Origin: Bog-473 sp963788585
GTDB taxonomy: Bacteria; Actinomycetota; Acidimicrobiia; Acidimicrobiales; RAAP-2
Length of the DNA stretch: 64,000 bases
Direction of reading: 5' to 3'
Assembly (NCBI GenBank): GCA_963788585.1
Contig: CAWBHA010000003.1
Coordinates: 1,426,001-1,490,000, forward strand
Part shown: positions 35,551 through 44,786 of the stretch, piece after piece
Position numbering within the stretch: the first letter of the stretch is position 1
Layout: each line of letters begins with the position of its first letter
Position numbers and translations under genes: made by a program
Notes under the pieces: generated by a model
Seen by the model: only the letters and a program-made list of their open reading frames with translations
The model's database searches: none
Told to the model about the DNA's origin: nothing

Positions 35551-36357
35551 TCAGGGGAGGGGAATCTCGGGTGGCCCGTTGTCGGGCGGGATCGCGGGCG
35601 GGGCCGACCGGTCTCCGGCTCTGTGCCCGAGGAAGGGCGCCGCCTCCGTCCGTGCGCGCTTGACGTACAGCGCGGTGAAGGCGAAGAGGCTGCCGATGAC
35701 GGTGGCGGTGATGAACGGCGACACGGCGATGAAGGTCGCCGTGGGCAGCACGTCGGCGAGGGTCAGCCGCGTGCTTGCCTCGACGACCAACCCGATGCCC
35801 CACACGACCGAGAGCACGCGGAAGGTGCGGCGGCCAATGGGTTCGTCGTGCAGCCGGTCGAAGGCCGAGACCTTGGCCGGGTCCTTGCCGGCCGAGAGGT
35901 AGCGGCTGACATAGAAGAGGGCGGGGCGGTCGTGGGTGTAGAGGGTCACGATGCAGGCCACCCCGAAGAGGGCCGTGAGAAAGCCGTCGCGCACCTTGAG
36001 CACGTAGTCGTTGCCCCCGAGCAGCATGGAGGTCACCACTCCCGCCGCGAAGCCGAGGAGGACGGCCGCGCCGACGATGTCGATCCTGTGCTCCCGCACG
36101 AACTGCACGAGGATCCAGCCCACCGAGAACGAGCCGGCCACGATGAGGGCCTGGGCGTCACTGCTCACGTGGCTGCGCACCACGAAGTAGGCCCCGATCG
36201 GCAGCGCCGCACCGAAGACCAGGCTGGGCAGGTGCTCGCGGAGCGAGGGGATGCCCGGCTGCCAGCCCGGCGGCAACGCGGGCTCCGGCTGCGAGGGTGG
36301 GGGCGACCCAGGCCCGGATGGCGTCGCCTCGGCGCCCCCCGGTGGCTCGGGCTGCAT
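35551..36357 (-). CDS. VC0807-like integral membrane protein
   Basis: A 268-residue protein with a Pro-rich cytosolic N-terminus (about residues 1-40), then five or six helices: SLVFGAALPIGAYFVVRSHV, ALIVAGSFSVGWILVQFV, DIVGAAVLLGFAAGVVTSML, FLTALFGVACIVTLYTHDRP, FRVLSVVWGIGLVVEASTRL and FIAVSPFITATVIGSLFAF. The 'LPSLVFGAALPIGAYFVV...DRPALFYVSRYL' pattern matches the VC0807/DUF3159-like membrane proteins of unknown function. It is first in the minus-strand run that continues with the hydratase, 69 bp downstream. Confidence 0.72.
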   Translation of the reverse strand: MQPEPPGGAEATPSGPGSPPPSQPEPALPPGWQPGIPSLREHLPSLVFGAALPIGAYFVVRSHVSSDAQALIVAGSFSVGWILVQFVREHRIDIVGAAVLLGFAAGVVTSMLLGGNDYVLKVRDGFLTALFGVACIVTLYTHDRPALFYVSRYLSAGKDPAKVSAFDRLHDEPIGRRTFRVLSVVWGIGLVVEASTRLTLADVLPTATFIAVSPFITATVIGSLFAFTALYVKRARTEAAPFLGHRAGDRSAPPAIPPDNGPPEIPLP

Positions 36358-36409
36358 GCGCCGAGGCTACCGCCGCTTTTTCCCGATTCGGCCGCGTAGC
36401 ATTGGCCTC

Positions 36410-37013
36410 GTGACCTTTGCCGTCCACGTGCTCGAATTCCTGCTGATCGCAGCCCTGGTGGCCGGGTTGGTCCTGGCCGCCGCCTTCTTCGTGGCGCGCG
36501 AGCTACGTCCGCCGGCACTGGCGCTTGATGCGGGGGCACGTCGCCACCCGCGGCGTGCTGGCCACGCTTTCACTGTTCGCGGCCGGCCGCGAGCGCTACG
36601 CCACCAAGGCCACGCCCGAGCAGCTGAGCCAGGGCACGGCGGCCCGCGTGCGTCGTCGCATGTGGGTTGCCGTCGAGGACGCCGAGCACGCGGTCGCCCA
36701 CGCGTCGTCCCGCGACGCGCCGGTGGCCGAGCTGCCCGCGGTCTGCCGCTCGCTGCAGACCGTGGCCGGCGAGCTGGACGGGCTGTTGCGGCTCGAGCGG
36801 CGCCTGCCGCGCGGCGCCGAGCGGACCGACGCCGTGCGGGTCCAGGTCGCCGAGGTGATCGCCGCCTCCCGCGACGTGCAGGCGGCTGCGCTGCAGGCGG
36901 GGAGCGACGCCACCGAGCCGCAGGTGCGCTCGATGGTGCGCCAGGCCCGGGACGAGGTCGACATCGTCTCGGCGGCCCTGTCGCGCCTGCGCTCGCTCGG
37001 CCAGCCGCACTGA
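36410..37013 (+). pseudogene. membrane-anchored coiled-coil protein, frameshifted
   Basis: GTG 36410 begins VTFAVHVLEFLLIAALVAGL and VLAAAFFVARELRPPA, a single N-terminal membrane helix. The frame then degenerates, while one phase over the protein continues RLMRGHVATRGVLATLSLFA, AGRERYATKATPEQLSQGTA and a long helical region, AVRVQVAEVIAASRDVQAAA to SRLRSLGQPH (stop at 37013). The total is one base more than a multiple of three, so a one-base insertion near 36512-36520 would explain it. The intact form would be about 200 residues with one helix anchor and an Ala/Arg-rich helical domain. I do not recognise a family. Confidence 0.55.
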
Positions 37014-37067
37014 GGTCCGGCTGCCAAGCTGGAGGCATGCCCGCTCCGCCATCGCCGCCACGCCCCG

Positions 37068-38565
37068 GTGCCGGGACCCAGCCTCCTCGGGGAGGGCTGC
37101 GCGATCGGCGTGGCGACCTCGGGCTACCAGATCGAGGGTGGCTTCAACGGCGCCGGCGAGCCCCACAACAACTGGAGCGGCTGGGAGGACATCGGGCGGG
37201 CCGAGCGGTCCAGGGCGGCCTGCGACTTCTGGCGCCGGCCGGAGGAGGCGCTCGATCGCGCCGCGGCCATCGGGTGCAATGCCTTCCGGCTGTCGGTGGA
37301 ATGGGCCAGGCTCGAGCCGAAGCCGGGCGTCTTCGACACGGGGGCCCTCGAGCGCTACGCCGAGATCCTCGGCCTCTGCACGACCCGTGGCCTCGAGCCC
37401 GTCGTCACGCTGCACCACTTCACCCACCCGTGGTGGCTCGGCGAGGAGTTCTGGCTGCGGCCCGGGTCGCCCGAGGTCTTCGCCCGCCACGTCGAGCGGG
37501 TCGTGCCCGCGCTGGCGCCCTTCTGCCGGCGTTGGGTGACCATCAACGAGCCCAACATCGTGATGCTCATGGGCTGGATCGAGGGCGCGTACCCGCCCGG
37601 GCGCCGCATGGTCGTCACCGACGCGTACTGCGTCCTCGACAACCTCCTCACCGCGCACGTGCTCGCGGCCGACGTCGTCGTCGGGGTTCCAGGCCGACGC
37701 CGAGGTCACGATCAACACGAGCTCGTCGTCGGTCTACGAGCACGACCGCATGCTCCTCGACCTGCTCCAGCTGCGCGACGCCGGCATCGACCCCGCGCGA
37801 GGTCGACCAGTACGTCGACGAGCGCCGGGCGATCCACGACGCCGCATTCCCGCCGGAGCACGCCGGGGAGGCGGCCATCCGCCGGTTCTTCGCCGCGGTG
37901 TCGCCCTACGGCACGGTGCGGCCCCCAGGGAGCGGCGCCGCCTGGGCGCAGCTGCGCGGCCGCGCACGCAGCGACGCGTGCCGCGCCGTGTCGTGATGGC
38001 CGTGCACGCGGCGGCGCGGCCGCGCGGCATCGACGCCGTGGGCTTCGACTGGTACGACCCCGTGGCCAGCCACGCCGCCCGGCTCCCGGGCCGGCGTGCG
38101 CCCGGGGCCGGGAGGGACTGGTCCTTCGACCGCGCGCTCTGGGACGTCGTGCCCGATCCTGCGGGTCTGCGGTCCTGGTGCGCCACCGAGGCCGCGCTGC
38201 GACCCGGCCTGCCGCTGTGGGTGGTGGAGAACGGCATGGCGACGCGCGTGCACGACGGGCGGCCCGAACCGCGTGCCGACGGCTGGGACCGGCCCCACTA
38301 CGTGCGGGCGCATCTCGGCGCGGTGGTCGACGCGGTGGCCACCGGCCTCCCGGTGCGGGCCTACTTCCACTGGTCGCTCGTCGACAACTACGAGTGGGGG
38401 ACCTACGAGCCACGCTTCGGCCTCTTCGGCATGGATCGGCGTGACCCGGACGCGCCGCGCTGGATGGACACGGACGCGCAGGGCCACGACGCCGCCGGTG
38501 CGTTCGCGCACGTGGTCAGCGGGCTGCGGGCCGGGGACCCCTCGGTGCTGGCGCCGCCGCTCTGA
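37068..38565 (+). pseudogene. family 1 glycoside hydrolase, broken by several frameshifts
   Basis: Three segments in different frames add up to one GH1 (beta-glucosidase-like) enzyme. Segment 1 (37068 to about 37683) has GVATSGYQIEGGFNGAGEPH, VTLHHFTHPWWLGEEFWLRP and the acid/base WVTINEPN. Segment 2 (about 37683-37795) gives FQADAEVTINTSSSSVYEHD and LLDLLQLRDAGID. Segment 3 (about 37795-37970) gives REVDQYVDERRAIHDAAFPP. The last part (about 37990-38565) has AVGFDWYDPVASHAARLPGR, the nucleophile region LWVVENGMATRV, HFWSL-type YFHWSLVDNYEWGTYEPRFG and ends at 38563-38565. All catalytic elements exist, so the breaks are recent or artefactual. ATG 37037 after GGAGG in yet another frame may be the original start. 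Confidence 0.78.
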
Positions 38566-38611
38566 GCCGCGGCGGCCCGCAGCGCCGTCGGTGCTGGCGC
38601 CGGTGGCGGGG

Positions 38612-39262
38612 TCAGCCCGCCGCGTCCGAGCCCGGCGCGGCCGACTCGGATGGCCCCACGAATTCCCGCTTCTCCCGGCGCCAGTGGCGGATGACGAGCA
38701 CGATCACCACGACGAGGATGAGGCCGAGCAGGATGTCCGAGGCGATCCCCGTGGCCTTCTCCACGCGCTGGCCGACGAAGTAGCCGAGGAGCACGTACAG
38801 GAAGCCCCAGCAGACGGCGCCGGCTGCGTTGGCCGGCAAGAAGACGCGATAGCGCATGCGTGACAGCCCGGCCAGGCCGGGGATGACGGCTCGGAGGAAC
38901 GCGGTGAAGCGGCCCAGGAACACCGCGAGGGCGCCCCGGCGCCGGAGTTGTTCCAGCGCCGTGTCGAGACCCTTCTGGCGTTTTCGCAGCGGGCCGAGCG
39001 CCAAAAGCTTGCGGCCCCATTTGTCGCCCACCCAGTAACCGACCGAGTCGCCGACGATCGCGCAGGCGATGACGGTGAAGGTGATGGCGGCGAGGCTCAC
39101 GCCTCCCTTGGAGGCCAGCACCCCGCCCAGGATGGCCGCCGTCTCGCCGGGGAAGACGAACCCGAGCATCACGGCGGCCTCCGCGAAGACGAGCAGGCCG
39201 ACCAGCGTGTAGGCCTGCCAGCCGTGCAGGGAGAGCAGCGGCTGGAGGATCTTGTCGATCAC
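38612..39262 (-). CDS. DedA family membrane protein
   Basis: A 216-residue DedA (SNARE-associated/VTT) protein, a family linked to lipid carrier recycling and membrane homeostasis. Signatures are LGFVFPGETAAILGGVLASK (about residues 33-52), GDSVGYWVGDKWGRKLL and FLGRFTAFLRAVIPGLAGLS (about 114-133), with RMRYRVFLPANAAGAVCWG. Five to six helices are predicted, with a basic C-terminal tail (RHWRREKREF). ATG 39262. It is downstream of the alpha/beta hydrolase on the same strand, 70 bp apart. Confidence 0.9.
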   Translation of the reverse strand: MIDKILQPLLSLHGWQAYTLVGLLVFAEAAVMLGFVFPGETAAILGGVLASKGGVSLAAITFTVIACAIVGDSVGYWVGDKWGRKLLALGPLRKRQKGLDTALEQLRRRGALAVFLGRFTAFLRAVIPGLAGLSRMRYRVFLPANAAGAVCWGFLYVLLGYFVGQRVEKATGIASDILLGLILVVVIVLVIRHWRREKREFVGPSESAAPGSDAAG

Positions 39263-39332
39263 CCTGCGGCCCCGGCGGCAGGCCTGGAACCGCGCGCGCG
39301 TGTGGCGGAGGGGGCCCGCGCCACGCTGCCCG

Positions 39333-40448
39333 TCAGTTCACGGCGCGCAGCGTGTACTCGCGCGGGTTGAGCTGACGCCAGCGAGTCTCCACCTTCGCCA
39401 AGAATTCCTGGCCCCGCACGAGGTGGGTGAGGATGTCGGCCTGGCCCTGGGGTCGGGCCAGCATCCAGCTGTGCCCGCCGGGGACCCACACGATGGGGGA
39501 CCGCGCGATCGACGCGAACTCCACTGCCGTGCGGCCCGGCGTGATGCGATCGAAGCAGCCCCACTCGTTGAGGATCGGGATCTCCTGCGCGACCAGGTGC
39601 CGCACCTGGCTCCGCTGGTCCAACGCCATGAGCATGCTCCCGACCGGCAGGGTCTGGGCGACGGTGCGGATGTTCTGGCGCATGTCGGGCAACACGGCGC
39701 GCACGGTCGAGTACATGCGCCCCATGGCGAGGTCGGGCAGGTCGAAGAGGACGGCGGCGATCATGTCGACCATGGGTGCGACGTCGGGGAGGATCGGCGA
39801 CAGGACGGCGGGGATGAGACCCGAACGCTCCTTCCAGGCCGGCGTGCTCACGCCGTCGCGGTAGATCACGCCGATCGTGCGCCGCGGGTGGTCGTGGGCG
39901 AACTGCACGGCGACGGCACCGCCCATGGAGTGGCCCAGCAACACCACGGGGCCGGCCTCCACCTTGTGCACGATCGCCATCACCTGGGTGGCCAGGCTCT
40001 CCATGGAGATGTCCTGCCACTCGAGTGGGTCGCTGCCGCCGAAGCCCGGCAGGCTCGGGTTGATGACGCGCCAGCCCAGCTGTTCGGCCAGGCGCGCGCT
40101 CTCGCGCCAGTACATGCCGCCGCCCGCGAAGTAGCCGTGGATGTTGACGGCCCAGACCGGCGGCGAGCCGGGACCGTCGGGCCCGTGGGCGTCGACGTTG
40201 TCCGAGACGGCGAAGCGGAGCCGGCGGCCCTCCACCATCATCGAGCTCGGCACCATCCGGATGGTCGGCGTCTTCCGGATCTTGCGTACGTACTGGTCCC
40301 GCACCACGCCCAGGCCGTGCGCGGCGTGGCCGGCGTCGACGAGCTCGACCGGCGAGGGCCCGTCGGAGGGAGCGACGATGGCGCCGGAGATCTGGAGGGA
40401 GTCGTCCGGCTGTGGCTCGGCCTTCGGCTTGAAAAAGCGAACCGCCAT
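39333..40448 (-). CDS. alpha/beta hydrolase with N-terminal extension
   Basis: A 371-residue alpha/beta hydrolase. The first 85 residues are polar and unassigned (VELVDAGHAAHGLGVVRDQY). The catalytic domain begins at AVNIHGYFAGGGMYWRESAR. The nucleophile elbow is VVLLGHSMGGAVAVQFAHDH (Ser about 173), and the catalytic His lies in WVPGGHSWMLARPQGQ. The acid is probably the Glu/Asp around PILNEWGCFDRITP, less certain. Between them is a helical lid region. It may be an esterase or lipase; mycobacterial relatives are mostly uncharacterised. Divergent from the amidohydrolase at 40596, with a 147-bp promoter region. Confidence 0.82.
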   Translation of the reverse strand: MAVRFFKPKAEPQPDDSLQISGAIVAPSDGPSPVELVDAGHAAHGLGVVRDQYVRKIRKTPTIRMVPSSMMVEGRRLRFAVSDNVDAHGPDGPGSPPVWAVNIHGYFAGGGMYWRESARLAEQLGWRVINPSLPGFGGSDPLEWQDISMESLATQVMAIVHKVEAGPVVLLGHSMGGAVAVQFAHDHPRRTIGVIYRDGVSTPAWKERSGLIPAVLSPILPDVAPMVDMIAAVLFDLPDLAMGRMYSTVRAVLPDMRQNIRTVAQTLPVGSMLMALDQRSQVRHLVAQEIPILNEWGCFDRITPGRTAVEFASIARSPIVWVPGGHSWMLARPQGQADILTHLVRGQEFLAKVETRWRQLNPREYTLRAVN

Positions 40449-40595
40449 GCCTCACTCCAGTTCCCGCGCTCACCTGGCGCGTCGTTCTCCCCTACAGGCA
40501 AACCGCCTCGGTCCGGCCGGTCCACGGTATCCGACTGGGGGTGGGCCGGAGGCACGCCGCGTGCACGGCGGCGGGCGGGCTGCGACGATGGGGGC

Positions 40596-42263
40596 ATGCA
40601 CGCCGACATCGTCATCCGTGGAGGGACCGTGATCGACGGGACGGGGTCCGCAGGGACGCCCGCCGACGTCGCCGTCGCCGGAGGTCGGATCACCGGGATC
40701 GGGAGCGGCCTGGAGGGGGACCGCGTGCTCGACGCCGACGGCCAGATCGTCTGCCCGGGCTTCGTCGACATCCACACCCACTACGACGCGCAGGTGTTCT
40801 GGGACCCGGACCTCACGCCCTCGTCGTTCCACGGCGTCACGACGGTGATCGCCGGGAACTGCGGCTTCTCCATCGCCCCCATCCGGCCCGACGGGGTCGC
40901 CCTGCTGGCCCACACGCTGCAGCACGTCGAGGACATGAGCTTCGACACGCTCGAAGCGGGTGTGCCGTGGGGCGACTTCGAGACGTTCCCCCAATATCTC
41001 GACGCCGTGGCGGCGCGTGGGACCGCGCTCAACTACGGGTGCTACGTCGGGCACACCGCGGTGCGGCTCTACGTGATGGGAGAGGACGCCTACGAGCGCG
41101 CGGCGACGGCCGACGAGATGGCGCTGATGCAGGCAGTGGTCGCCGACGCCATGGCCGGCGGTGCCGCGGGCTTCGCCACGAGCGCGTCGCCGACGCACAA
41201 CGGGGACAGCGGGCGGCCCGTGCCCTCGCGGGTGGCCGACCTGGCCGAGCTGCGGGCCCTGCTCGAGCCGCTCAAGCAGTGCGGGCGCGGCGTGGTGGCG
41301 CTGCTGCCCGGCGGCGTCTTCTCCAACGAGGAGGTCTTCCGCCTCCAGCGCGAGGTGGGGCGGCCGTTCACCTGGACGGCGCTGCTGACGGTGAAGGGCT
41401 ACCCGTATCACGAGAAGGTGGTCGCCGAGCACGACGCGGCGTGGGCGGACGGGGTCGAGGTGTGGCCGCAGGTCTCGTGCCGACCGCTCGTCTTCCAGAT
41501 GAACCTGTCCGAGCCGTTCACGCTCAATATGCGCCCGACGTTCGCCGCGCTGATGGGCAAGTCCAAGCAGGAGCGGGTGGCGGCCTACCGCGACCCCGCC
41601 TGGCGGGCCACCGCGTGGAACGACGTCAGCGGGAAGGCGGGCGGGTTCCCGCTCAACTGGGCCGCGATCTCGGTGGCCGAGTCACGCGCGCACCCCGAGC
41701 TGGCCGACCACCCGGTGGCTGTGCTCGCCGAGGAGCGGGGTTGCACGCCGCTCGACGTCATGCTCGACGTCTCGCTCGACGACGACCTCCAGTCGCGCTT
41801 CTGGTCGGTGCTCGCCAACGACGACCCCGACGCCATCGCCTGGTTGCTGCCGCGGGACAATGTCCTCCTGGGCCTGGCGGACTCGGGTGCACACGTCTCG
41901 CAGCTCTGCGACGCCTGCTTCTCCACCGACCTGCTGGGCAACTGGGTCCGCGAGCGCGGCGTCATGCCGATCGAGCGCGCCGTGCACAAGCTGACCGGCG
42001 AGCCCGCCGCCGTCTACGGCCTGCACGACCGGGGGACGGTCGAGGTGGGCAAGGCGGCCGACCTGTGTGTGTTCGACCCCGAGACGGTGGCCCCGGGGCC
42101 GCTGCGCCGCCTGCGCGACTTCCCGGCCGACGGCGAGCGCCTGACGGCCGACGCGCCCGTGGGCATGACGCACACCCTGGTGAACGGCGTGCCCATCCGG
42201 GTCGACGGCGTTCCCTCTGAGGAGGGCCTGGCCGTCAGGCCGGGGGCGGTGCTGCGGGGCTGA
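40596..42263 (+). CDS. amidohydrolase of the N-acyl-D-amino-acid deacylase type
   Basis: A 555-residue amidohydrolase. The N-terminal beta-sandwich holds DIVIRGGTVIDGTGSAGTPA and GQIVCPGFVDIHTHYDAQVF, with metal ligands in HTH (about residues 63-65). GVTTVIAGNCGFSIAP, the conserved Cys region of D-aminoacylases, follows. FATSASPTHNGDSGRPVPSR, VLLGLADSGAHVSQLCD (Asp/His) and the C-terminal GTVEVGKAADLCVFDPETV close the barrel. ATG 40596 after GGGGG is the true start; upstream open frame has no similarity. Such enzymes in actinobacteria act on N-acyl amino acids or cyclic amides. Monocistronic. Confidence 0.87.
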   Translation: MHADIVIRGGTVIDGTGSAGTPADVAVAGGRITGIGSGLEGDRVLDADGQIVCPGFVDIHTHYDAQVFWDPDLTPSSFHGVTTVIAGNCGFSIAPIRPDGVALLAHTLQHVEDMSFDTLEAGVPWGDFETFPQYLDAVAARGTALNYGCYVGHTAVRLYVMGEDAYERAATADEMALMQAVVADAMAGGAAGFATSASPTHNGDSGRPVPSRVADLAELRALLEPLKQCGRGVVALLPGGVFSNEEVFRLQREVGRPFTWTALLTVKGYPYHEKVVAEHDAAWADGVEVWPQVSCRPLVFQMNLSEPFTLNMRPTFAALMGKSKQERVAAYRDPAWRATAWNDVSGKAGGFPLNWAAISVAESRAHPELADHPVAVLAEERGCTPLDVMLDVSLDDDLQSRFWSVLANDDPDAIAWLLPRDNVLLGLADSGAHVSQLCDACFSTDLLGNWVRERGVMPIERAVHKLTGEPAAVYGLHDRGTVEVGKAADLCVFDPETVAPGPLRRLRDFPADGERLTADAPVGMTHTLVNGVPIRVDGVPSEEGLAVRPGAVLRG

Positions 42264-42279
42264 GGCGGGGGCCCGGCGC

Positions 42280-43080
42280 TCAGGTGACGTCGCGGCGGAA
42301 CGTCGTGAAGTAGCCGATGGTGAGGGGCACCAGGCCCCACAGCAACATGACCAGGCCGCCCTGCCACCACGTGAGCAGGTGGAACCCTGCGCCACGCCCC
42401 CCGCCACCGAAGCCCCGGGCGATGTCGCCCGCCAGTGCGGCACCCGCCGCGTTCGGCAGCCAGTTGAGGTTGTAGTGGAAGATGGCGCGGGCCAGGGCGA
42501 TGAGGATGCTCTCGAGGATCAGGGTGCCGCCGATGGTGAGCAGGATCGCGGCCACCTGGTTCTTGACCAAGGTGCCGAACCCGAGGCCGAACAGTCCGAG
42601 CAGCACGGCCGTGACGAGCAATCCGGGGACGACGGCGCCGACCTGATCGGTGACCGACGACGTCACCCCACCGAGCGCTGCGTTCCAGGGCAGGCCCACC
42701 GCGGCGACGGCGACGAGCGTCAGCACGCCGGCGAAGATCGACCAGAGCGCGACCGCGACGATCTTGGCGGCCAGCACCTGGGTCCGGATCGGGCGCAGCA
42801 CCAAGGTGGTGGTGATCGTCTTGTGCCGGTACTCGCCGGTGACGCAGAGGACGCCGATGATGGGGGCGAGGACCTCGAGCCCGAAGTAGCCGGCCCCCAA
42901 GAGCTCGCGGCGCTGCTTCAGCGACTGCACGTAGTAGAAGGTGTGCCCCGGGAACCCGCCGGCGCCGGCCAGCACGGCGAGGGTGATGAGCACGGTCAGA
43001 GGGAAGGCCAGGCCGAAGCAGACCCACACCCCCGGCATGGAGCGCATCTTGATGAGCTCGGCGCGTATCGCGTTGATCAC
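42280..43080 (-). CDS. ABC transporter permease (ABC-2 type)
   Basis: A 266-residue membrane protein with six helices, beginning VINAIRAELIKMRSMPGVWV and having VTGEYRHKTITTTLVLRPIR, the 'E(Y/F)R..T...L..P.R' loop of ABC-2/YfiP-type exporters. GLFGLGFGTLVKNQVAAILL and WWQGGLVMLLWGLVPLTIGY follow in the later helices. GTG 43080 overlaps the stop of the ATPase gene (GTGA), fixing the start and showing coupled translation. With the ATPase it forms an exporter of unknown cargo. Confidence 0.85.
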   Translation of the reverse strand: MINAIRAELIKMRSMPGVWVCFGLAFPLTVLITLAVLAGAGGFPGHTFYYVQSLKQRRELLGAGYFGLEVLAPIIGVLCVTGEYRHKTITTTLVLRPIRTQVLAAKIVAVALWSIFAGVLTLVAVAAVGLPWNAALGGVTSSVTDQVGAVVPGLLVTAVLLGLFGLGFGTLVKNQVAAILLTIGGTLILESILIALARAIFHYNLNWLPNAAGAALAGDIARGFGGGGRGAGFHLLTWWQGGLVMLLWGLVPLTIGYFTTFRRDVT

Positions 43081-44024
43081 AGGTGCCCCGCCACCTCCCC
43101 GAAGCCGAGCCCCGACGTGAGGGAGAGGAACACCGACTCGAGGTCCGCCCCCTCCTGGGTCAGCTCGTAGAGCACGATCTGGTTGGAGGCCAGGAGCGGC
43201 CCGACCTGCTCGGGCCGCACGCCGTCCATGGCCACCTCGTCGCCCGAGAGGCGGCGGAACGCGACGCCGGCACCCTGGAGGACCGTGCAGAGGCGGTCGG
43301 CCTCGGGGGTCTTGGCCCGCATCACCATCCCGGTCAGGCCGGCGGTGATCTCCTCGAGCGTGCCCTGCGCCCGGAGCTGTCCGAACGACACGATGACGGC
43401 ATCGTCGATGGTCTGGGCCATCTCGGCCAAGAGGTGCGACGAGACCAGCACGGTGCGGCCCTCGCCGGCCAGGTAGCGCATGAAGTCGCGCAGCCACGCG
43501 ATGCCCTGCGGGTCGAGTCCGTTGGACGGTTCGTCGAGGATGAGGACGTCGGGGTCGCCGATGAGCGCGGTCGCCAGCTCGAGTCGTTGACGCATGCCCA
43601 TGGAGAAGTTGCCGACCTTGCGCTTGGCATCGGCGGTCAGGCCGACCAGATCGAGCACCTGGTCGGCGCGCTTCTCGTCGTGCCCGCCGGCGCGGGCGGC
43701 CATGCGCAGGTGCGTCCGGGCGCGACGCGCCGGATGGAAGCTGGTCGCCTCGAGCACGGCGCCGACGGTGCCGGACGGGTTCTCGAGGTCCTGGTAGTTG
43801 CGCCCGCCCACGGTGGCCTTGCCCGCCGAGGGATGGACCAGCCCGAGCAACATGCGCAGGGTGGTGGTCTTGCCCGACCCGTTGGGCCCGAGGAATCCGG
43901 TGACGCGCCCGGGTTGGACGGTGAAGGACAGGTCGTCGACCGCGACCACCTGTCCGAAGTGCTTCGACAGGCCGTCGAACTCGATGGGAAGACCGCGGGT
44001 GGTCGCGCTGGCGCCGGCGGTCAT
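43077..44024 (-). CDS. ABC transporter ATP-binding protein
   Basis: A 315-residue ATPase. Walker A is FLGPNGSGKTTTLRMLLGLV (about residues 44-63), the signature is NFSMGMRQRLELATALIGDP, Walker B VLILDEPSNGLDPQGIAWLR and the switch His is VSSHLLAEMAQT. The C-terminal 90 residues carry the extension of the drug-export (DrrA/CcmA) subclass. All catalytic residues are intact. It is preceded by a tandem repeat and the KstR-like regulator gene on the same strand, so tetR-ATPase-permease is a likely regulated unit. Confidence 0.93.
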   Translation of the reverse strand: MTAGASATTRGLPIEFDGLSKHFGQVVAVDDLSFTVQPGRVTGFLGPNGSGKTTTLRMLLGLVHPSAGKATVGGRNYQDLENPSGTVGAVLEATSFHPARRARTHLRMAARAGGHDEKRADQVLDLVGLTADAKRKVGNFSMGMRQRLELATALIGDPDVLILDEPSNGLDPQGIAWLRDFMRYLAGEGRTVLVSSHLLAEMAQTIDDAVIVSFGQLRAQGTLEEITAGLTGMVMRAKTPEADRLCTVLQGAGVAFRRLSGDEVAMDGVRPEQVGPLLASNQIVLYELTQEGADLESVFLSLTSGLGFGEVAGHL

Positions 44025-44059
44025 CCGGGCGACCCTAGCCCGAGGCCCTCGCGCGAATG

Positions 44060-44113
44060 GTTCAAGCGGTTCGAGCGGTTCAAGCGGTTCGAGCGGTTCG
44101 AGCGGTTCGAGCG
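44060..44113. repeat. six tandem copies of a 9-bp unit (GTTCGAGCG / GTTCAAGCG)
   Basis: Six direct copies of GTTC(A/G)AGCG run from 44060 to 44113, with A at position 5 in copies 1 and 3. They fill most of the 90-bp space between the TetR stop (44115) and the ATPase start (44024). Each unit contains TTCGAG/TTCAAG, so the array could present repeated regulator-binding half-sites or be a simple slippage array. Confidence 0.85.
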
Positions 44114-44114
44114 G

Positions 44115-44723
44115 TCAGGCGGAGGTCCGCCGCTCGACGAGCTCGTCGGGGAGCAACAGGCGTACCGATACCGCCAGCTCGTCGTAGACCCGGGCCATGG
44201 TGGACCATCCGTTGATCCAGCCGACCAGGGCGGAGTACCAGACGTGCCCGATCATCCGGGCGCGGTCGGCCATGTCGGGAACCTCCGGCTCGCCCATGGC
44301 TCGCGAGATGATCCCCTCCATCAACAGCGTGATCTGCTGCTGGCACCCGACCGCGGCGTCGTCGGGCGACGAGAGGGACGTGAAGACCGCGGCGACGAGC
44401 TTGGGCTGGCGTCCCATGGCCCGCAGCGCCCGGTCGAGCACCTCGAGGACGCGGTCGGCCGGGTGGTCGCCGCGCGGTGGGTGCTGCCCGATGCGCGTGT
44501 CGAGCATCTCGACCCAGTGCACCAGGGTGGCGGCCAGCAGGTGGTCCTTGCTCGTGAAGTACCGGTACACCGTGCCCATGGCGACGTCGGCCCGGGCTGC
44601 GACGTCCCGCATCTGGACGGCCTCGTAGCCGCCCTCGAGGCCCAGCGCCATGGCTGCGTCGATGACCCGCTGGCGACGGGCCTGTTGGGCGCGGGTGAGC
44701 GGGCGGGTCACCGTCTGCTCCAT
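44115..44723 (-). CDS. TetR family regulator, KstR-like
   Basis: A 202-residue regulator. The N-terminal HTH region GLEGGYEAVQMRDVAARADV, AMGTVYRYFTSKDHLLAATL closely follows the KstR pattern (GGYEAVQMRAVADRADVAVGTLYRYFPSK). The C-terminal part keeps IGHVWYSALVGWINGWSTMA and ELAVSVRLLLPDELVE, like the KstR ligand-binding domain. KstR represses cholesterol catabolism genes and is released by a 3-oxo-cholestenoyl-CoA. Whether this is the true orthologue or a paralogue cannot be decided here. It is divergent from the next TetR gene (63 bp) and probably controls the ABC exporter behind it. Confidence 0.82.
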   Translation of the reverse strand: MEQTVTRPLTRAQQARRQRVIDAAMALGLEGGYEAVQMRDVAARADVAMGTVYRYFTSKDHLLAATLVHWVEMLDTRIGQHPPRGDHPADRVLEVLDRALRAMGRQPKLVAAVFTSLSSPDDAAVGCQQQITLLMEGIISRAMGEPEVPDMADRARMIGHVWYSALVGWINGWSTMARVYDELAVSVRLLLPDELVERRTSA

Positions 44724-44786
44724 GCCGACAGCGTATCCGCCCTGTCACCTGGGTCTTCTGGAGCGCGGCCACTACGCTGGCCTGCC

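Noticed and set aside
34573..36399. 608-codon plus-strand frame
   Set aside because: It is antisense to the crotonase and VC0807-like genes, which have strong motifs.
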